Origin: Leptothrix cholodnii SP-6
Lineage (GTDB): Bacteria; Pseudomonadota; Gammaproteobacteria; Burkholderiales; Burkholderiaceae_C
Length of the DNA stretch: 64,000 nt
Assembly (NCBI RefSeq): GCF_000019785.1
Contig: NC_010524.1
Coordinates: 1,550,001-1,614,000, forward strand
Direction: 5' to 3'
In this document: in pieces, positions 46,452-55,958 of the stretch
Position numbering within the stretch: the first letter of the stretch is position 1
How the letters are laid out: every line of letters starts with the position of its first letter
Translations under genes and position numbers: made by a program
Notes under the pieces: model-generated
The model's input: only the letters and a program-made list of their open reading frames with translations
The model's database searches: none
What the model was told of the DNA's origin: nothing

Positions 46452-48452
46452 ATGTCCGAGCTCTCTCAATCCACCCTGCTGGCCGTGCCGCTGGCACCGC
46501 TGGCGGGGGCCGTCATCGCCGGCTTCTTCGGCAAGACGGTGGGCCGCCGCGGCTCCCATGTCGTCACCATCCTCGGTGTGCTGATCGCCTTCGTCCTGTC
46601 GGTGATGACGCTGCTCGACGTGATCGGCGGCGCACGCTTCAACCAGACCGTCTATGAATGGATGGTGCTGGGCACGCTGAAGATGGAAGTCGGCTTCCTG
46701 GTCGACGGCCTGACCGCCATGATGATGGTGGTGGTCACCTTCGTGTCGCTGATGGTGCACATCTACACCATCGGCTACATGGAAGAAGACCCGGGCTACC
46801 AGCGCTTCTTCTCGTACATCTCGCTGTTCACCTTCTCGATGCTGATGCTCGTGATGAGCAACAACTTCCTGCAGCTGTTCTTCGGCTGGGAAGCGGTCGG
46901 CCTGGTGTCCTACCTGCTGATCGGCTTCTGGTTCAAGCGGCCGACGGCGATCTTCGCCAACATGAAGGCCTTCCTGGTCAACCGCGTGGGTGACTTCGGC
47001 TTCATCCTCGGCATCGGCCTGATCGTCGCCTATGCCGGCACGCTGAGCTACGCCGAGGCCTTTGCCAAGGCCCCGGAACTGGCCAAGCTGGTGTTCCCCG
47101 GCACCGAGTGGATGCTGATCACGGTCACCTGCATCTGCCTGTTCATCGGCGCGATGGGCAAGAGCGCGCAGTTCCCGCTGCACGTCTGGCTGCCCGACTC
47201 GATGGAAGGCCCGACCCCGATCTCGGCGCTGATCCACGCCGCCACGATGGTGACGGCCGGCATCTTCATGGTGGCGCGCATGTCGCCGCTGTTCGAGCTG
47301 TCCGACACGGCTCTGAATTTCATCCTGATCATCGGCGCGATCACCGGCCTGTTCATGGGCTTCCTGGGCATCATCCAGAACGACATCAAGCGCGTGGTCG
47401 CGTATTCGACGCTGTCGCAGCTCGGCTACATGACGATGGCGCTGGGTGCCTCGGCCTACTCGGTCGCTGTGTTCCACCTGATGACGCACGCCTTCTTCAA
47501 GGCCCTGCTGTTCCTGGGTGCGGGCTCGGTGATCATCGGCATGCACCACGATCAGGACATCCGCAACATGGGCGGCCTGCGCAAGTACATGCCCATCACC
47601 TGGATCACCTCGCTGCTGGGCTCGCTGGCGCTGATCGGCACGCCGCTGTTCTCGGGCTTCTACTCGAAGGATTCGATCATCGAGGCGCTGCACGCCAGCC
47701 ACCTGCCGGCCGCGCACTGGGCCTACTGGGCCGCGGTGATCGGCGTGTTCGTGACCGCGTTCTATTCGTTCCGGATGTACTTCCTGGTTTTCCACGGCAA
47801 GGAACATTTCCATCACAAGCCCTTCCCGGCAGAAGACGATCACGGCCACGATGACCACGGCCATGCGCACACGCCGCACGAGTCGCCCTGGGTGGTCACG
47901 GCCCCGCTGGTGCTGCTGGCGATCCCGTCGGTGGTGATCGGTTACCTGACGATCGGTCCGATGCTGTACGGCGACTTCTTCAAGGATTCGATCCTCGTCA
48001 ACGCCCAGCTGCACCCGGCGATGGACAAGCTCGCGGCCGGTTTCCACGGCGCTGCGGCGATGGCGATGCACTCCCTGCAGACGCTGCCGCTGTGGCTGGC
48101 CGTGGCCGGTGTCGGGACCTCGTACGTGTTCTACATGCTGGTGCCGGCGATTCCGCAGACGCTGGGCCGCGTGCTCTCTCCGCTGATCACCGTGATGCAA
48201 AACAAGTACTACATGGACTGGATCAACGAAAACATCCTCGCCGCCGGAGCCCGCATGCTCGGCCGCGGGCTCTGGAAGGGTGGTGACGTGGCGGTCATCG
48301 ACGGCGCCCTCGTCAACGGCTCGGCACGCCTGGTGGGCTGGATCGCATCGCTGGTGCGCCTGTTCCAGACCGGCTACATCTACCACTACGCACTGGTCAT
48401 GCTGATTGGCGTCTTCGCGCTGATGAGCTGGTTCGTGTTCCAGTCGCGTTGA
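46452..48452 (+). CDS. nuoL: NADH dehydrogenase I subunit L (antiporter-like)
   Basis: This 666-residue antiporter-like subunit has about 16 helices and a long C-terminal lateral helix. FFGWEAVGLVSYLLIGFW and MGKSAQFPLHVWLPDSMEGP carry the conserved Glu and Lys of the proton channel. A His-rich loop (HHKPFPAEDDHGHDDHGHAH) lies near residue 465, on a region that varies among species. nuoM follows after 16 bases. Confidence 0.97.
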   Translation: MSELSQSTLLAVPLAPLAGAVIAGFFGKTVGRRGSHVVTILGVLIAFVLSVMTLLDVIGGARFNQTVYEWMVLGTLKMEVGFLVDGLTAMMMVVVTFVSLMVHIYTIGYMEEDPGYQRFFSYISLFTFSMLMLVMSNNFLQLFFGWEAVGLVSYLLIGFWFKRPTAIFANMKAFLVNRVGDFGFILGIGLIVAYAGTLSYAEAFAKAPELAKLVFPGTEWMLITVTCICLFIGAMGKSAQFPLHVWLPDSMEGPTPISALIHAATMVTAGIFMVARMSPLFELSDTALNFILIIGAITGLFMGFLGIIQNDIKRVVAYSTLSQLGYMTMALGASAYSVAVFHLMTHAFFKALLFLGAGSVIIGMHHDQDIRNMGGLRKYMPITWITSLLGSLALIGTPLFSGFYSKDSIIEALHASHLPAAHWAYWAAVIGVFVTAFYSFRMYFLVFHGKEHFHHKPFPAEDDHGHDDHGHAHTPHESPWVVTAPLVLLAIPSVVIGYLTIGPMLYGDFFKDSILVNAQLHPAMDKLAAGFHGAAAMAMHSLQTLPLWLAVAGVGTSYVFYMLVPAIPQTLGRVLSPLITVMQNKYYMDWINENILAAGARMLGRGLWKGGDVAVIDGALVNGSARLVGWIASLVRLFQTGYIYHYALVMLIGVFALMSWFVFQSR

Positions 48453-48468
48453 GCAGGGGAACCACGAC

Positions 48469-49941
48469 ATGGCTTACCTCTCGCTCTCCATCTGGGTGCC
48501 GATCGCCTTCGGTGCTCTTCTTCTCGCCCTCGGCCGTGACGAAAACGCCAACGTCACGCGCTGGATCGCGCTGGTCGGCGCGCTGGTCAGTTTCCTGATC
48601 ACCTTGCCGCTGATCGGCAGCTTCGACACGGCGACTGCCGCGATGCAGTTCCAGGAGAACCTGCCCTGGATCGAGCGCTTCAACGTGCGCTATCACCTCG
48701 GCGTGGACGGCATCTCGGTCTGGTTCGTGCTGCTGACCGCCTTCATCACCGTGATCGTCGTGATCTCGGCCTGGGAGGTGATCGAGAAGCGCGTGCATCA
48801 GTACATGGGCGCCTTCCTGATCCTCTCCGGCCTGATGGTCGGCGTGTTCAGCGCGGTCGACGGCATGCTGTTCTACGTGTTCTTCGAGGCCACGCTGATC
48901 CCGATGTACCTGATCATCGGCATGTGGGGCGGTGCCCGGCGTGTCTATGCGGCGTTCAAGTTCTTCCTGTACACGCTGGCCGGCTCGTTGCTGATGCTGA
49001 TCGCGCTGATCTTCCTGTACTACAAGTCGGGTGGCAGCTTCGAGATCCTGACCTGGCACGCACTGCCGCTGGGCGAGACGCCGCAGATGCTGCTGTTCTT
49101 CGCCTTCTTCGCGGCCTTTGCCGTCAAGGTGCCGATGTGGCCGGTGCACACCTGGCTGCCCGACGCCCACGTCGAGGCGCCCACCGGCGGCTCGGTCGTG
49201 CTGGCGGCGATCATGCTCAAGCTCGGTGCCTACGGCTTCCTGCGCTTCTCGCTGCCGATCGTGCCGGATGCGGCCATGACCTACGCGCCCTTCATCATCA
49301 CGATCTCGCTGGTCGCGGTGATCTACATCGGCCTGGTCGCGCTGGTGCAGAAGGACATGAAGAAGCTGGTGGCGTATTCGTCGATCGCCCACATGGGCTT
49401 CGTCACGCTGGGCTTCTTCATCTTCAGCGAGCTGGGCATCTCCGGCGGCCTGGTGCAGATGATCTCGCACGGCTTCGTGTCGGGCGCGATGTTCCTGTCG
49501 ATCGGCGTGCTGTACGACCGCGTGCATTCGCGTGAGATCGCGGCCTATGGCGGCGTGGTCAACACGATGCCCAAGTTCACCGCGTTTGCCGTCTTCTTCG
49601 GCATGGCCAACTGCGGCCTGCCGGGCACCGCCGGATTCATCGGCGAGTGGATGGTGATCCTGGGCGCCGTGAAGTACAACTTCTGGATCGGCCTGCTGGC
49701 GGCGACGGCGCTGATCTTCGGCGCGGCCTACACGCTGTGGATGATCAAGCGGGTGTATTTCGGCGATGTCGCCAACGACGACGTGCGCGAACTCACCGAC
49801 ATCAATGCCCGCGAGTTCCTGATGCTGGCGCTGCTGGCCATCGCCACGCTGGCGATGGGTCTGTATCCGAAGCCCTTCACCGACGTGATGCACACCTCGG
49901 TGACCGAGCTGATCCGCCACGTTGGCGTGTCGAAACTTTGA
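48469..49941 (+). CDS. nuoM: NADH dehydrogenase I subunit M (antiporter-like)
   Basis: This 490-residue antiporter-like subunit has about 14 helices. Conserved parts are [39 protein letters not shown] (key Glu) and [20 protein letters not shown] (key Lys). It lies between nuoL and nuoN, 19 bases before the latter. Confidence 0.97.
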   Translation: MAYLSLSIWVPIAFGALLLALGRDENANVTRWIALVGALVSFLITLPLIGSFDTATAAMQFQENLPWIERFNVRYHLGVDGISVWFVLLTAFITVIVVISAWEVIEKRVHQYMGAFLILSGLMVGVFSAVDGMLFYVFFEATLIPMYLIIGMWGGARRVYAAFKFFLYTLAGSLLMLIALIFLYYKSGGSFEILTWHALPLGETPQMLLFFAFFAAFAVKVPMWPVHTWLPDAHVEAPTGGSVVLAAIMLKLGAYGFLRFSLPIVPDAAMTYAPFIITISLVAVIYIGLVALVQKDMKKLVAYSSIAHMGFVTLGFFIFSELGISGGLVQMISHGFVSGAMFLSIGVLYDRVHSREIAAYGGVVNTMPKFTAFAVFFGMANCGLPGTAGFIGEWMVILGAVKYNFWIGLLAATALIFGAAYTLWMIKRVYFGDVANDDVRELTDINAREFLMLALLAIATLAMGLYPKPFTDVMHTSVTELIRHVGVSKL

Positions 49942-49960
49942 TGACGGAGCTGGTCGCACC

Positions 49961-51442
49961 ATGACGTCCATGAATTGGCTCGCGGTCTATCCCGAGATCT
50001 TCCTGTTGGTGATGGCTTGCGTGGTTGCGCTGGCCGACCTGTTTGTCACCGATCCCCGCCGCACACCCACCTACGTGCTGACGCTGGTGACGCTGGCCGC
50101 TTTTGCAGCCATGCACCTGGCGCTGTTCAACGGTGGCGAGACGCTCTACGCGGCCGGCCGCATGGTCGTCACCGACCCGATGGGTCACCTGCTCGCGTTC
50201 TTCTCGACCGTGGCCGTCGCGGTCACGCTGGTCTATGCCCAGCCGTATGCGGCGAGCCGCGAGATGCTCAAGGGCGAGCTGTTCACGCTCAGCCTGTTCT
50301 CGCTGCTGGGCATCTCGATCATGGTGTCGGGCAACAACTTCCTGGTCATCTATCTCGGCCTGGAGCTGATGAGCCTGTCGCTGTACGCGCTGGTGGCGCT
50401 GCGGCGCGACCACGCCCAGTCGACCGAGGCGGCGATGAAGTACTTCGTGCTCGGCGCGCTGGCCTCGGGTTTCCTGCTCTACGGCATGTCGATGATGTAC
50501 GGCGCCACCGGCAGCCTCGACCTCGGCCGCGTGTTCGAGGCCATCGGCAAGGGTGAAGCCAACCACCAGGTGCTGGTGTTCGGCGTGGTGTTCATCGTCT
50601 CCGGCCTGGCGTTCAAGCTCGGCGCGGTGCCGTTCCACATGTGGGTGCCCGACGTCTACCACGGCGCTCCGACGGCGGCCACGCTGCTGATCGCCGGTGC
50701 GCCCAAGATCGCGGCCTTCGGCATGACGATGCGCCTGCTGGTCGACGGCCTGCTCGGCCTGGCGGTCGACTGGCAGCAGATGCTCGTGGTGCTGTCGGTC
50801 TGCTCGCTGGTGGTCGGCAACCTGGCCGCCATCGCGCAGAGCAACCTCAAGCGCATGCTGGCCTACTCGACCATCGCGCAGATGGGCTTCCTGCTGCTCG
50901 GCCTGGTCTCCGGCGTGGTCAACGGCAACACGCTGTCGGCGGCCAATGCCTACAGCTCGGCGATGTTCTACATCATCACCTACGTGGTGACGACGCTGGG
51001 CACCTTCGGACTGATCATGCTGATGGCGCGCCAGGGCTTCGAGGCTGACCAGATCACCGATCTGGCCGGGCTCAACCAGCGCAACCCGCTGCTGGCCGGC
51101 GTGATGGCGGTGTTCATGTTCTCGCTCGCCGGCATCCCGCCGACGGTCGGCTTCTACGCCAAGCTGGCGGTGCTGCAGGCGCTGGTCTCGACCAACGACA
51201 CCGGCTATCTGGTGCTGGCGATCTTCGCGGTGGTGATGTCGCTGGTCGGCGCCTTCTACTACCTGCGCATCGTCAAGGTCATGTACTTCGACGAACCCGT
51301 CGACAACTCGCCGATCCACGCCCCGGCGCATGCCCGTGCGGTGCTGTCGCTCAACGGCGCGGCCGTGCTGGTGCTCGGCATCCTGCCGGGTGGCCTGATG
51401 GCGATGTGCGCGCAAGCCATCGTCAAGGCGCTGGCGAGCTGA
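49961..51442 (+). CDS. nuoN: NADH dehydrogenase I subunit N (antiporter-like)
   Basis: This 493-residue antiporter-like subunit is the last nuo gene. [20 protein letters not shown] holds the key Glu and [20 protein letters not shown] the Lys region. The ATG at 49961 is chosen ([19 protein letters not shown]), with GGAG about 11 bases upstream; the sequence upstream of it is the nuoM shadow. A Nudix gene follows after 19 bases and may be read through from the operon. Confidence 0.96.
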   Translation: MTSMNWLAVYPEIFLLVMACVVALADLFVTDPRRTPTYVLTLVTLAAFAAMHLALFNGGETLYAAGRMVVTDPMGHLLAFFSTVAVAVTLVYAQPYAASREMLKGELFTLSLFSLLGISIMVSGNNFLVIYLGLELMSLSLYALVALRRDHAQSTEAAMKYFVLGALASGFLLYGMSMMYGATGSLDLGRVFEAIGKGEANHQVLVFGVVFIVSGLAFKLGAVPFHMWVPDVYHGAPTAATLLIAGAPKIAAFGMTMRLLVDGLLGLAVDWQQMLVVLSVCSLVVGNLAAIAQSNLKRMLAYSTIAQMGFLLLGLVSGVVNGNTLSAANAYSSAMFYIITYVVTTLGTFGLIMLMARQGFEADQITDLAGLNQRNPLLAGVMAVFMFSLAGIPPTVGFYAKLAVLQALVSTNDTGYLVLAIFAVVMSLVGAFYYLRIVKVMYFDEPVDNSPIHAPAHARAVLSLNGAAVLVLGILPGGLMAMCAQAIVKALAS

Positions 51443-51461
51443 TCGGGACGGGTCGGCGTCG

Positions 51462-52088
51462 ATGAAGTCACTGCCCAGCTACGCCGACCTGCCCGAGGGC
51501 GACGCTCACCTGCGTGAGCATTGCATCCAGGGCACGCAGGTCTACCGCGGTCACTTTCTCGACGTGCGCCGCGACGAGATCGCCCTGCCCGACGGCGGGC
51601 GTGCCGCGCGCGAGTACATGGTGCATCCGGGGGCGGTGATGATCATCCCGCTGCTCGACGACGGCCGGCTGCTGCTGGAGCGCCAGTTTCGTTACCCGCT
51701 GTCGCGCGCGGTGATCGAGTTCCCGGCCGGCAAGCTCGACGCCGGTGAGTTGGGCATCGTCTGCGGCGTGCGTGAACTGCAGGAAGAAACCGGCTACACC
51801 GCCGCCGAATGGGCCTACGCGGGCGAGCTGAACAACGCCATCGCCTATTCGTCCGAACGCATCGAGATCTGGTTCGCGCGCGGTCTGCAAGCCGGCCCGG
51901 CCTCGCTCGACGAGGGCGAGTTCCTCGACGTGTTCGCCGCCAGCGCGCAAGAACTCGCCGACTGGATCCGCGACGGCCTGGTCTGCGACGCCAAGACCAT
52001 GATCGGTCTGCTGTGGCTGCAGCAATGGCGCAGTGGCCAGTGGGGCCTGAACTGGGCGTCAGCCGAGCAGCAGATCGCCGCTCGATAA
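51462..52088 (+). CDS. Nudix hydrolase, ADP-ribose pyrophosphatase-like
   Basis: This 208-residue protein has a complete Nudix box: GKLDAGELGIVCGVRELQEE followed by TGY, fitting GX5EX7REUXEEXGU. The upstream part (HPGAVMIIPLLDDGRLLLER then QFRYPLSRAVIEFPAG) is typical of ADP-ribose/ADP-sugar pyrophosphatases of the NudF type. It probably hydrolyses ADP-ribose or a similar dinucleotide. It lies 19 bases after nuoN, a frequent neighbour in Burkholderiales, and 10 bases before a DUF1178 gene. Confidence 0.92.
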   Translation: MKSLPSYADLPEGDAHLREHCIQGTQVYRGHFLDVRRDEIALPDGGRAAREYMVHPGAVMIIPLLDDGRLLLERQFRYPLSRAVIEFPAGKLDAGELGIVCGVRELQEETGYTAAEWAYAGELNNAIAYSSERIEIWFARGLQAGPASLDEGEFLDVFAASAQELADWIRDGLVCDAKTMIGLLWLQQWRSGQWGLNWASAEQQIAAR

Positions 52089-52098
52089 TGACGGCACC

Positions 52099-52581
52099 AT
52101 GAAGGTGCTCAACTTGCAGTGTGAAGCCGGCCACGGCTTCGAAGGCTGGTTCGGATCCGAAGCCGATTTCGTCGACCAGCAGCAGCGCGACCTGATCGCC
52201 TGTCCGGTGTGTGGCGGCTCACAGGTGCAGCGCATGCCGTCGGCGCCACGCCTGAACCTGTCCGGCGCGCGCGAACCGGCGCCGGCCACTGCGAAGTCCT
52301 CGGCTGCTGCTGTCTCCCCGACCCCTGCCGGCGCCGCCCAGGTGCCGGCGCGCCAGCTGGCCGAGGCGGCTTATCTGCAAGCCGTGCGTCATCTGCTGCG
52401 CAACACCGAAGACGTCGGCCCGCGGTTTGCCGAAGAGGCCCGCCGCATCCACTACGGCGAGGTCGAGCACCGCCACATCCGCGGCCAGACCAGTTCCGAT
52501 GAGGTGCGCGAGCTGCACGACGAGGGCATCGAGGTCTTCAACCTGCCGATCCCCGCCGGCCTGGACGGCCCGCTGCAGTGA
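52099..52581 (+). CDS. DUF1178 family protein
   Basis: This 160-residue protein starts MKVLNLQCEAGHGFEGWFGS and has CPVCGGSQVQRMPSAPRLN, a zinc-ribbon-like N-terminal part (C8, C35, C38). The C-terminal half contains the DUF1178 block VGPRFAEEARRIHYGEVEHR. An Ala/Pro-rich linker joins the two. Function is unknown. It follows the Nudix gene closely and is convergent with the FAD oxidase; no clear terminator is seen in the 31-base gap. Confidence 0.9.
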   Translation: MKVLNLQCEAGHGFEGWFGSEADFVDQQQRDLIACPVCGGSQVQRMPSAPRLNLSGAREPAPATAKSSAAAVSPTPAGAAQVPARQLAEAAYLQAVRHLLRNTEDVGPRFAEEARRIHYGEVEHRHIRGQTSSDEVRELHDEGIEVFNLPIPAGLDGPLQ

Positions 52582-52612
52582 GCCGGCCCGGCGCCTGAGC
52601 GCGACCGCGCGC

Positions 52613-54031
52613 TCACAGCAGGCGCTGCGGATTCATCAGTCCCTGCGGATCGAGCGCCGCCTTGATGCGCTGCATCAGTGCCAGCGCGACGGGTGACTGG
52701 TGTCGCAGCAGTTCGTCGCGCTTGAGCACGCCGATGCCGTGTTCGGCCGAGATCGAGCCGCCGTGGGCGTTCACCAGGTCGTAGACGCGCCGGTTGACCG
52801 CATCCTCGTTCGCGACCAGGAACTCGGCCGGTGCCACGCCTGCGGGTGCCATCACGTTGTAGTGCAGGTTGCCGTCGCCCAGGTGGCCGAAGTTGACGCT
52901 GCGGGCGCCCGGGCATTGGGCCTGCACGGCGGCGTCGGCCTGTACCACGAAGGCCGGGATGCGCGACACCGGCAGCGCGATGTCGTGCTTGATGTTCAAG
53001 CCGTCGGCCGCCTGGGCGAGCGGGATGGTCTCGCGCAGGCGCCAGAAGGTGCGCGACTGCGTCAGGCTCTGCGCCACCAGGGCGTCGTCGATCAGTCCGG
53101 CGGCCACTGCGTCGGCCAGCAGCGATTCGAGCAGGGTGGCGGCGTGCTGCTCGTTTCGGGCGTCGGACACTTCCAGCAGCACCGTCCACGGCGCGGCCGG
53201 CATGGACGGCAGTGCGGCGGCCGCGAAGTGCTGCTGCACCAGCGCCAGCGACTGCGCGTTCATCACCTCGAAGGCGGTCAATGTGGCGCCGCTGCGGGCC
53301 TGGGCGCGCTGCAGCAGATTCAGGCAGTCTTCCAGCGTGGCGCAGGTGGCCAGCGCCGTCAGCACCGCACGCGGCTGCGGATACAGCCGCAGCACCGCCG
53401 CGGTGATCACGCCCAGCGTGCCCTCGCTGCCGATGTAGAGATCACGCAGGTCGTAGCCGGTGTTGTCCTTGCGCAGGCCGCGCAGGCCGTCCCAGATCTC
53501 GCCGTGCGGCGTCACCACTTCGAGGCCCAGGCACAGCTCGCGTGCATTGCCGTAGCGCAGCACCTGCACGCCGCCGGCGTTGGTGGCCAGGTTGCCGCCG
53601 ACCGTGCAGCTGCCTTCGGCGGCCAGGCTCAGCGGCAGCAGCAGGTCGGCCGACGCGGCCGCCTCCTGGGCGGCTTGCAGGATGCAGCCGGCCTCGACCG
53701 TCAGCGTCAGGTTGGCGGCGTCGAGCCGGCGCACCCGGTTCAGGCGCTGCAGCGACAGCAGCAGCTGCGCGCCCGACGCGTCGGGCACCGAGCCGCCGAC
53801 CAGGCCGGTGTTGCCACCCTGCGTGACGACCGCGACGCCGTGGGCGGCAGCCAGGCGCAGCACCTGAGCGACTTCATCGGTCGAGCCCGGCCTGAGCACC
53901 GCCAGCGCGCGGCCGTGATAGCGGCGCCGACGGTCGATCTCGTAGGCGCTCAGATCGCCGTCGCACAGCACCTGCTCGGCGCCCAGGCACTGGCGCAGGG
54001 CCGCGAGCAGCGCGGCAGCCTGCGCAGTCAC
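52613..54031 (-). CDS. GlcD-type FAD-linked D-2-hydroxyacid dehydrogenase
   Basis: This 472-residue flavoprotein has an FAD_binding_4 domain with VVTQGGNTGLVGGSVPDASG (about 70-90) and the C-terminal FAD-oxidase domain with SVNFGHLGDGNLHYNVM and SAEHGIGVLKRDELLRH. The end DPQGLMNPQRLL is typical. Substrates in the family include glycolate, D-lactate and D-2-hydroxyglutarate. No glcE or glcF is beside it, so it probably acts alone. It starts with GTG at 54031, overlapping the DUF2069 stop (GTGA). Confidence 0.9.
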   Translation of the reverse strand: MTAQAAALLAALRQCLGAEQVLCDGDLSAYEIDRRRRYHGRALAVLRPGSTDEVAQVLRLAAAHGVAVVTQGGNTGLVGGSVPDASGAQLLLSLQRLNRVRRLDAANLTLTVEAGCILQAAQEAAASADLLLPLSLAAEGSCTVGGNLATNAGGVQVLRYGNARELCLGLEVVTPHGEIWDGLRGLRKDNTGYDLRDLYIGSEGTLGVITAAVLRLYPQPRAVLTALATCATLEDCLNLLQRAQARSGATLTAFEVMNAQSLALVQQHFAAAALPSMPAAPWTVLLEVSDARNEQHAATLLESLLADAVAAGLIDDALVAQSLTQSRTFWRLRETIPLAQAADGLNIKHDIALPVSRIPAFVVQADAAVQAQCPGARSVNFGHLGDGNLHYNVMAPAGVAPAEFLVANEDAVNRRVYDLVNAHGGSISAEHGIGVLKRDELLRHQSPVALALMQRIKAALDPQGLMNPQRLL

Positions 54032-54453
54032 GCAGGCGGCCCCGCCAGCCCGGCTTCGGCCGGCACCACCCGCGCAGCCGCCAGGCGGGCGCGCACGTGC
54101 AGGGCGCAGGCGACGAACAGCAGCACGCTCAGCAGCACCTCGATGCCGGCCAGCCAGGCCGACAGGCCGCCTTCGCTGGTGGCGCGCACGGCGCCTTCGG
54201 TGAAGTACATCCACACCGCCAGGCTCATCCAGCGGTAGGTGTAGAGCCGCATGCGCCACAGGCCGGGCACGGCCAGCAGCGCCGGCAGCACCTTGATGGC
54301 CAGCGTGCCGCGACCGGTGGGCGCCAGCACCAGCTCCCAGGCCAGGCCGAGCACCACCAGCGCGATGCAGCAGACGAGCGCCAGCCAGCGGCTGCGCAGC
54401 ACCCCGGCGGTCGGGATGGGGGAGGGTGGGGATGAGGGCAGGTGGGATGTCAC
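54028..54453 (-). CDS. DUF2069 family membrane protein
   Basis: This 141-residue protein has four predicted helices and matches DUF2069: LPALLAVPGLWRMRLYTYRW and LAVWMYFTEGAVRATSEGG. Function is unknown. It starts with GTG at 54453 (MTSHLPSSPPSPIPTAG); no ATG is available before the first helix. The C-terminal tail ends AGLAGPPA. It is coupled to the FAD oxidase through a GTGA overlap and is divergent from the YihY gene. Confidence 0.83.
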   Translation of the reverse strand: MTSHLPSSPPSPIPTAGVLRSRWLALVCCIALVVLGLAWELVLAPTGRGTLAIKVLPALLAVPGLWRMRLYTYRWMSLAVWMYFTEGAVRATSEGGLSAWLAGIEVLLSVLLFVACALHVRARLAAARVVPAEAGLAGPPA

Positions 54454-54526
54454 GGAACGCAGTCTTGAGGGTCGGCAGCAGGGTCTGCCGGCCGGCGCAT
54501 GGCAGGCCTTTGGCATGATAGCCAGC

Positions 54527-55789
54527 ATGAATGGTTCCCCCCGCCACACCGGCCGATCCCGTTTTCGCCTGATGCGCCAGAGCCTGTCCCACGCCTGGCG
54601 CGAACTCCAGCACTGGCCCTGGCTCGACACGCTGCGCACGCTGCGGCTGCGTTTTCGCGAAGACCGCCTCGGCGTCACCGCCAGCAGCCTGACCTTCACC
54701 ACCACCATCGCGATGGTGCCGATGGCCACGGTGATGTTCGCGGTCTTCACCGCCTTCCCGATGTTCGGCACCTTCCGCAAGGCGCTCGAGACCTACCTGA
54801 TCCAGAACCTGGTGCCTGACCAGATCGCCAAGCCGGTGCTGCTGCAGCTGAGCCAGTTCGCGCTCAAGGCCAACCGGGTCGGCGCGGTCGGCCTGGTGCT
54901 GCTGGGCATCACGGCGATCGCGCTGCTGCTGACCATCGACCGCGCGCTCAACGCGATCTGGCGGGTGCGCCAGCCGCGCCCGATCGCGCAGCGCGTGCTG
55001 GTGTACTGGGCCATCGCCACGCTCGGCCCGCTGCTGCTGGGCGTGAGCCTGTCGATCACGTCCTACGCGCTGTCGGCCTCGAAAGGGTTCGTCAGCGCGC
55101 TGCCGGGTGGTGTGTCGCTGATGCTCGACCTCACCGAGCTGGCGCTGATGGCGGCCGGCATGGCGGCGCTGTTCCGCTTCGTGCCCAACACGCCGGTGCG
55201 CTGGGTGCACGCGATATCCGGCGGCGTGTTCGTCGCCATCGGCTTCGACCTGGCCAAGCGCGCGCTCGCCTGGTACCTGGGCCTGGCGCCGACCTACACC
55301 ACCATCTACGGCGCGTTCGCCACGGTGCCGATCCTGCTGATCTGGATCTACCTCGGCTGGGTCATCGTGCTGCTGGGTGCGGTGATCGCCGCCTACGCGC
55401 CGAGCCTGCAGATGCGGGTGGTGCGCCACGCCCCGACGCCCGGCTGGCGCTTCACGCTGGCGCTGACGCTGCTCGGCGAGCTGGCGCGCGCGCAGGGCAG
55501 CGAGCGGCGCGGCGTGTCGGCGGCCGAGCTGGCCGAGACGCTGCGGCTCGATCCGCTGCAGATCGAGCCGGTGCTCGAACAGCTGCTCGCGCTCGACTGG
55601 ATCGGTCGCCTCGAAGAACCCGGCGATCCGCGCCTGGTGCTGCTGGTCGATCCGGCCACCACCGTCGTGCAGCCGCTGGCCGGGCGCCTGCTGCTGGCGC
55701 CGCTGCTGTCCAACCAGGCCTTTGCACAGGCCAGCGGCTGGCAGGACACCCGTCTGGCGGACATCCTGCCGCCGATGCGCCCAGCCTGA
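54527..55789 (+). CDS. YihY/virulence factor BrkB family membrane protein
   Basis: This 420-residue protein has six helices with family blocks LGVTASSLTFTTTIAMVPMA, TYLIQNLVPDQI, TIDRALNAIWRVR and PILLIWIYLGWVIVLLGA. The C-terminal 120 residues form a winged-helix-like domain. The family was once misnamed RNase BN; its role is uncertain. The ATG at 54527 is chosen; one at 54515 is equally possible. A CATGATAG element at 54514-54521 could be part of a promoter. It stands divergent from DUF2069. Confidence 0.88.
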   Translation: MNGSPRHTGRSRFRLMRQSLSHAWRELQHWPWLDTLRTLRLRFREDRLGVTASSLTFTTTIAMVPMATVMFAVFTAFPMFGTFRKALETYLIQNLVPDQIAKPVLLQLSQFALKANRVGAVGLVLLGITAIALLLTIDRALNAIWRVRQPRPIAQRVLVYWAIATLGPLLLGVSLSITSYALSASKGFVSALPGGVSLMLDLTELALMAAGMAALFRFVPNTPVRWVHAISGGVFVAIGFDLAKRALAWYLGLAPTYTTIYGAFATVPILLIWIYLGWVIVLLGAVIAAYAPSLQMRVVRHAPTPGWRFTLALTLLGELARAQGSERRGVSAAELAETLRLDPLQIEPVLEQLLALDWIGRLEEPGDPRLVLLVDPATTVVQPLAGRLLLAPLLSNQAFAQASGWQDTRLADILPPMRPA

Positions 55790-55958
55790 CCGGGCCGCCG
55801 CTGCGTGCGGCGCTATGGGCCCGATCCGACGGGCACGCGCCGACTATCTGCGCCCGCAACGCCTTGCTTATCGAAGCCTTGCCGCGCCCGGCGGTTTTTA
55901 TGCTGTGCGTCAATTTCAGCCTGGATGTCCCGGGCCGAGCTTGACTGGCAGGACCGCC

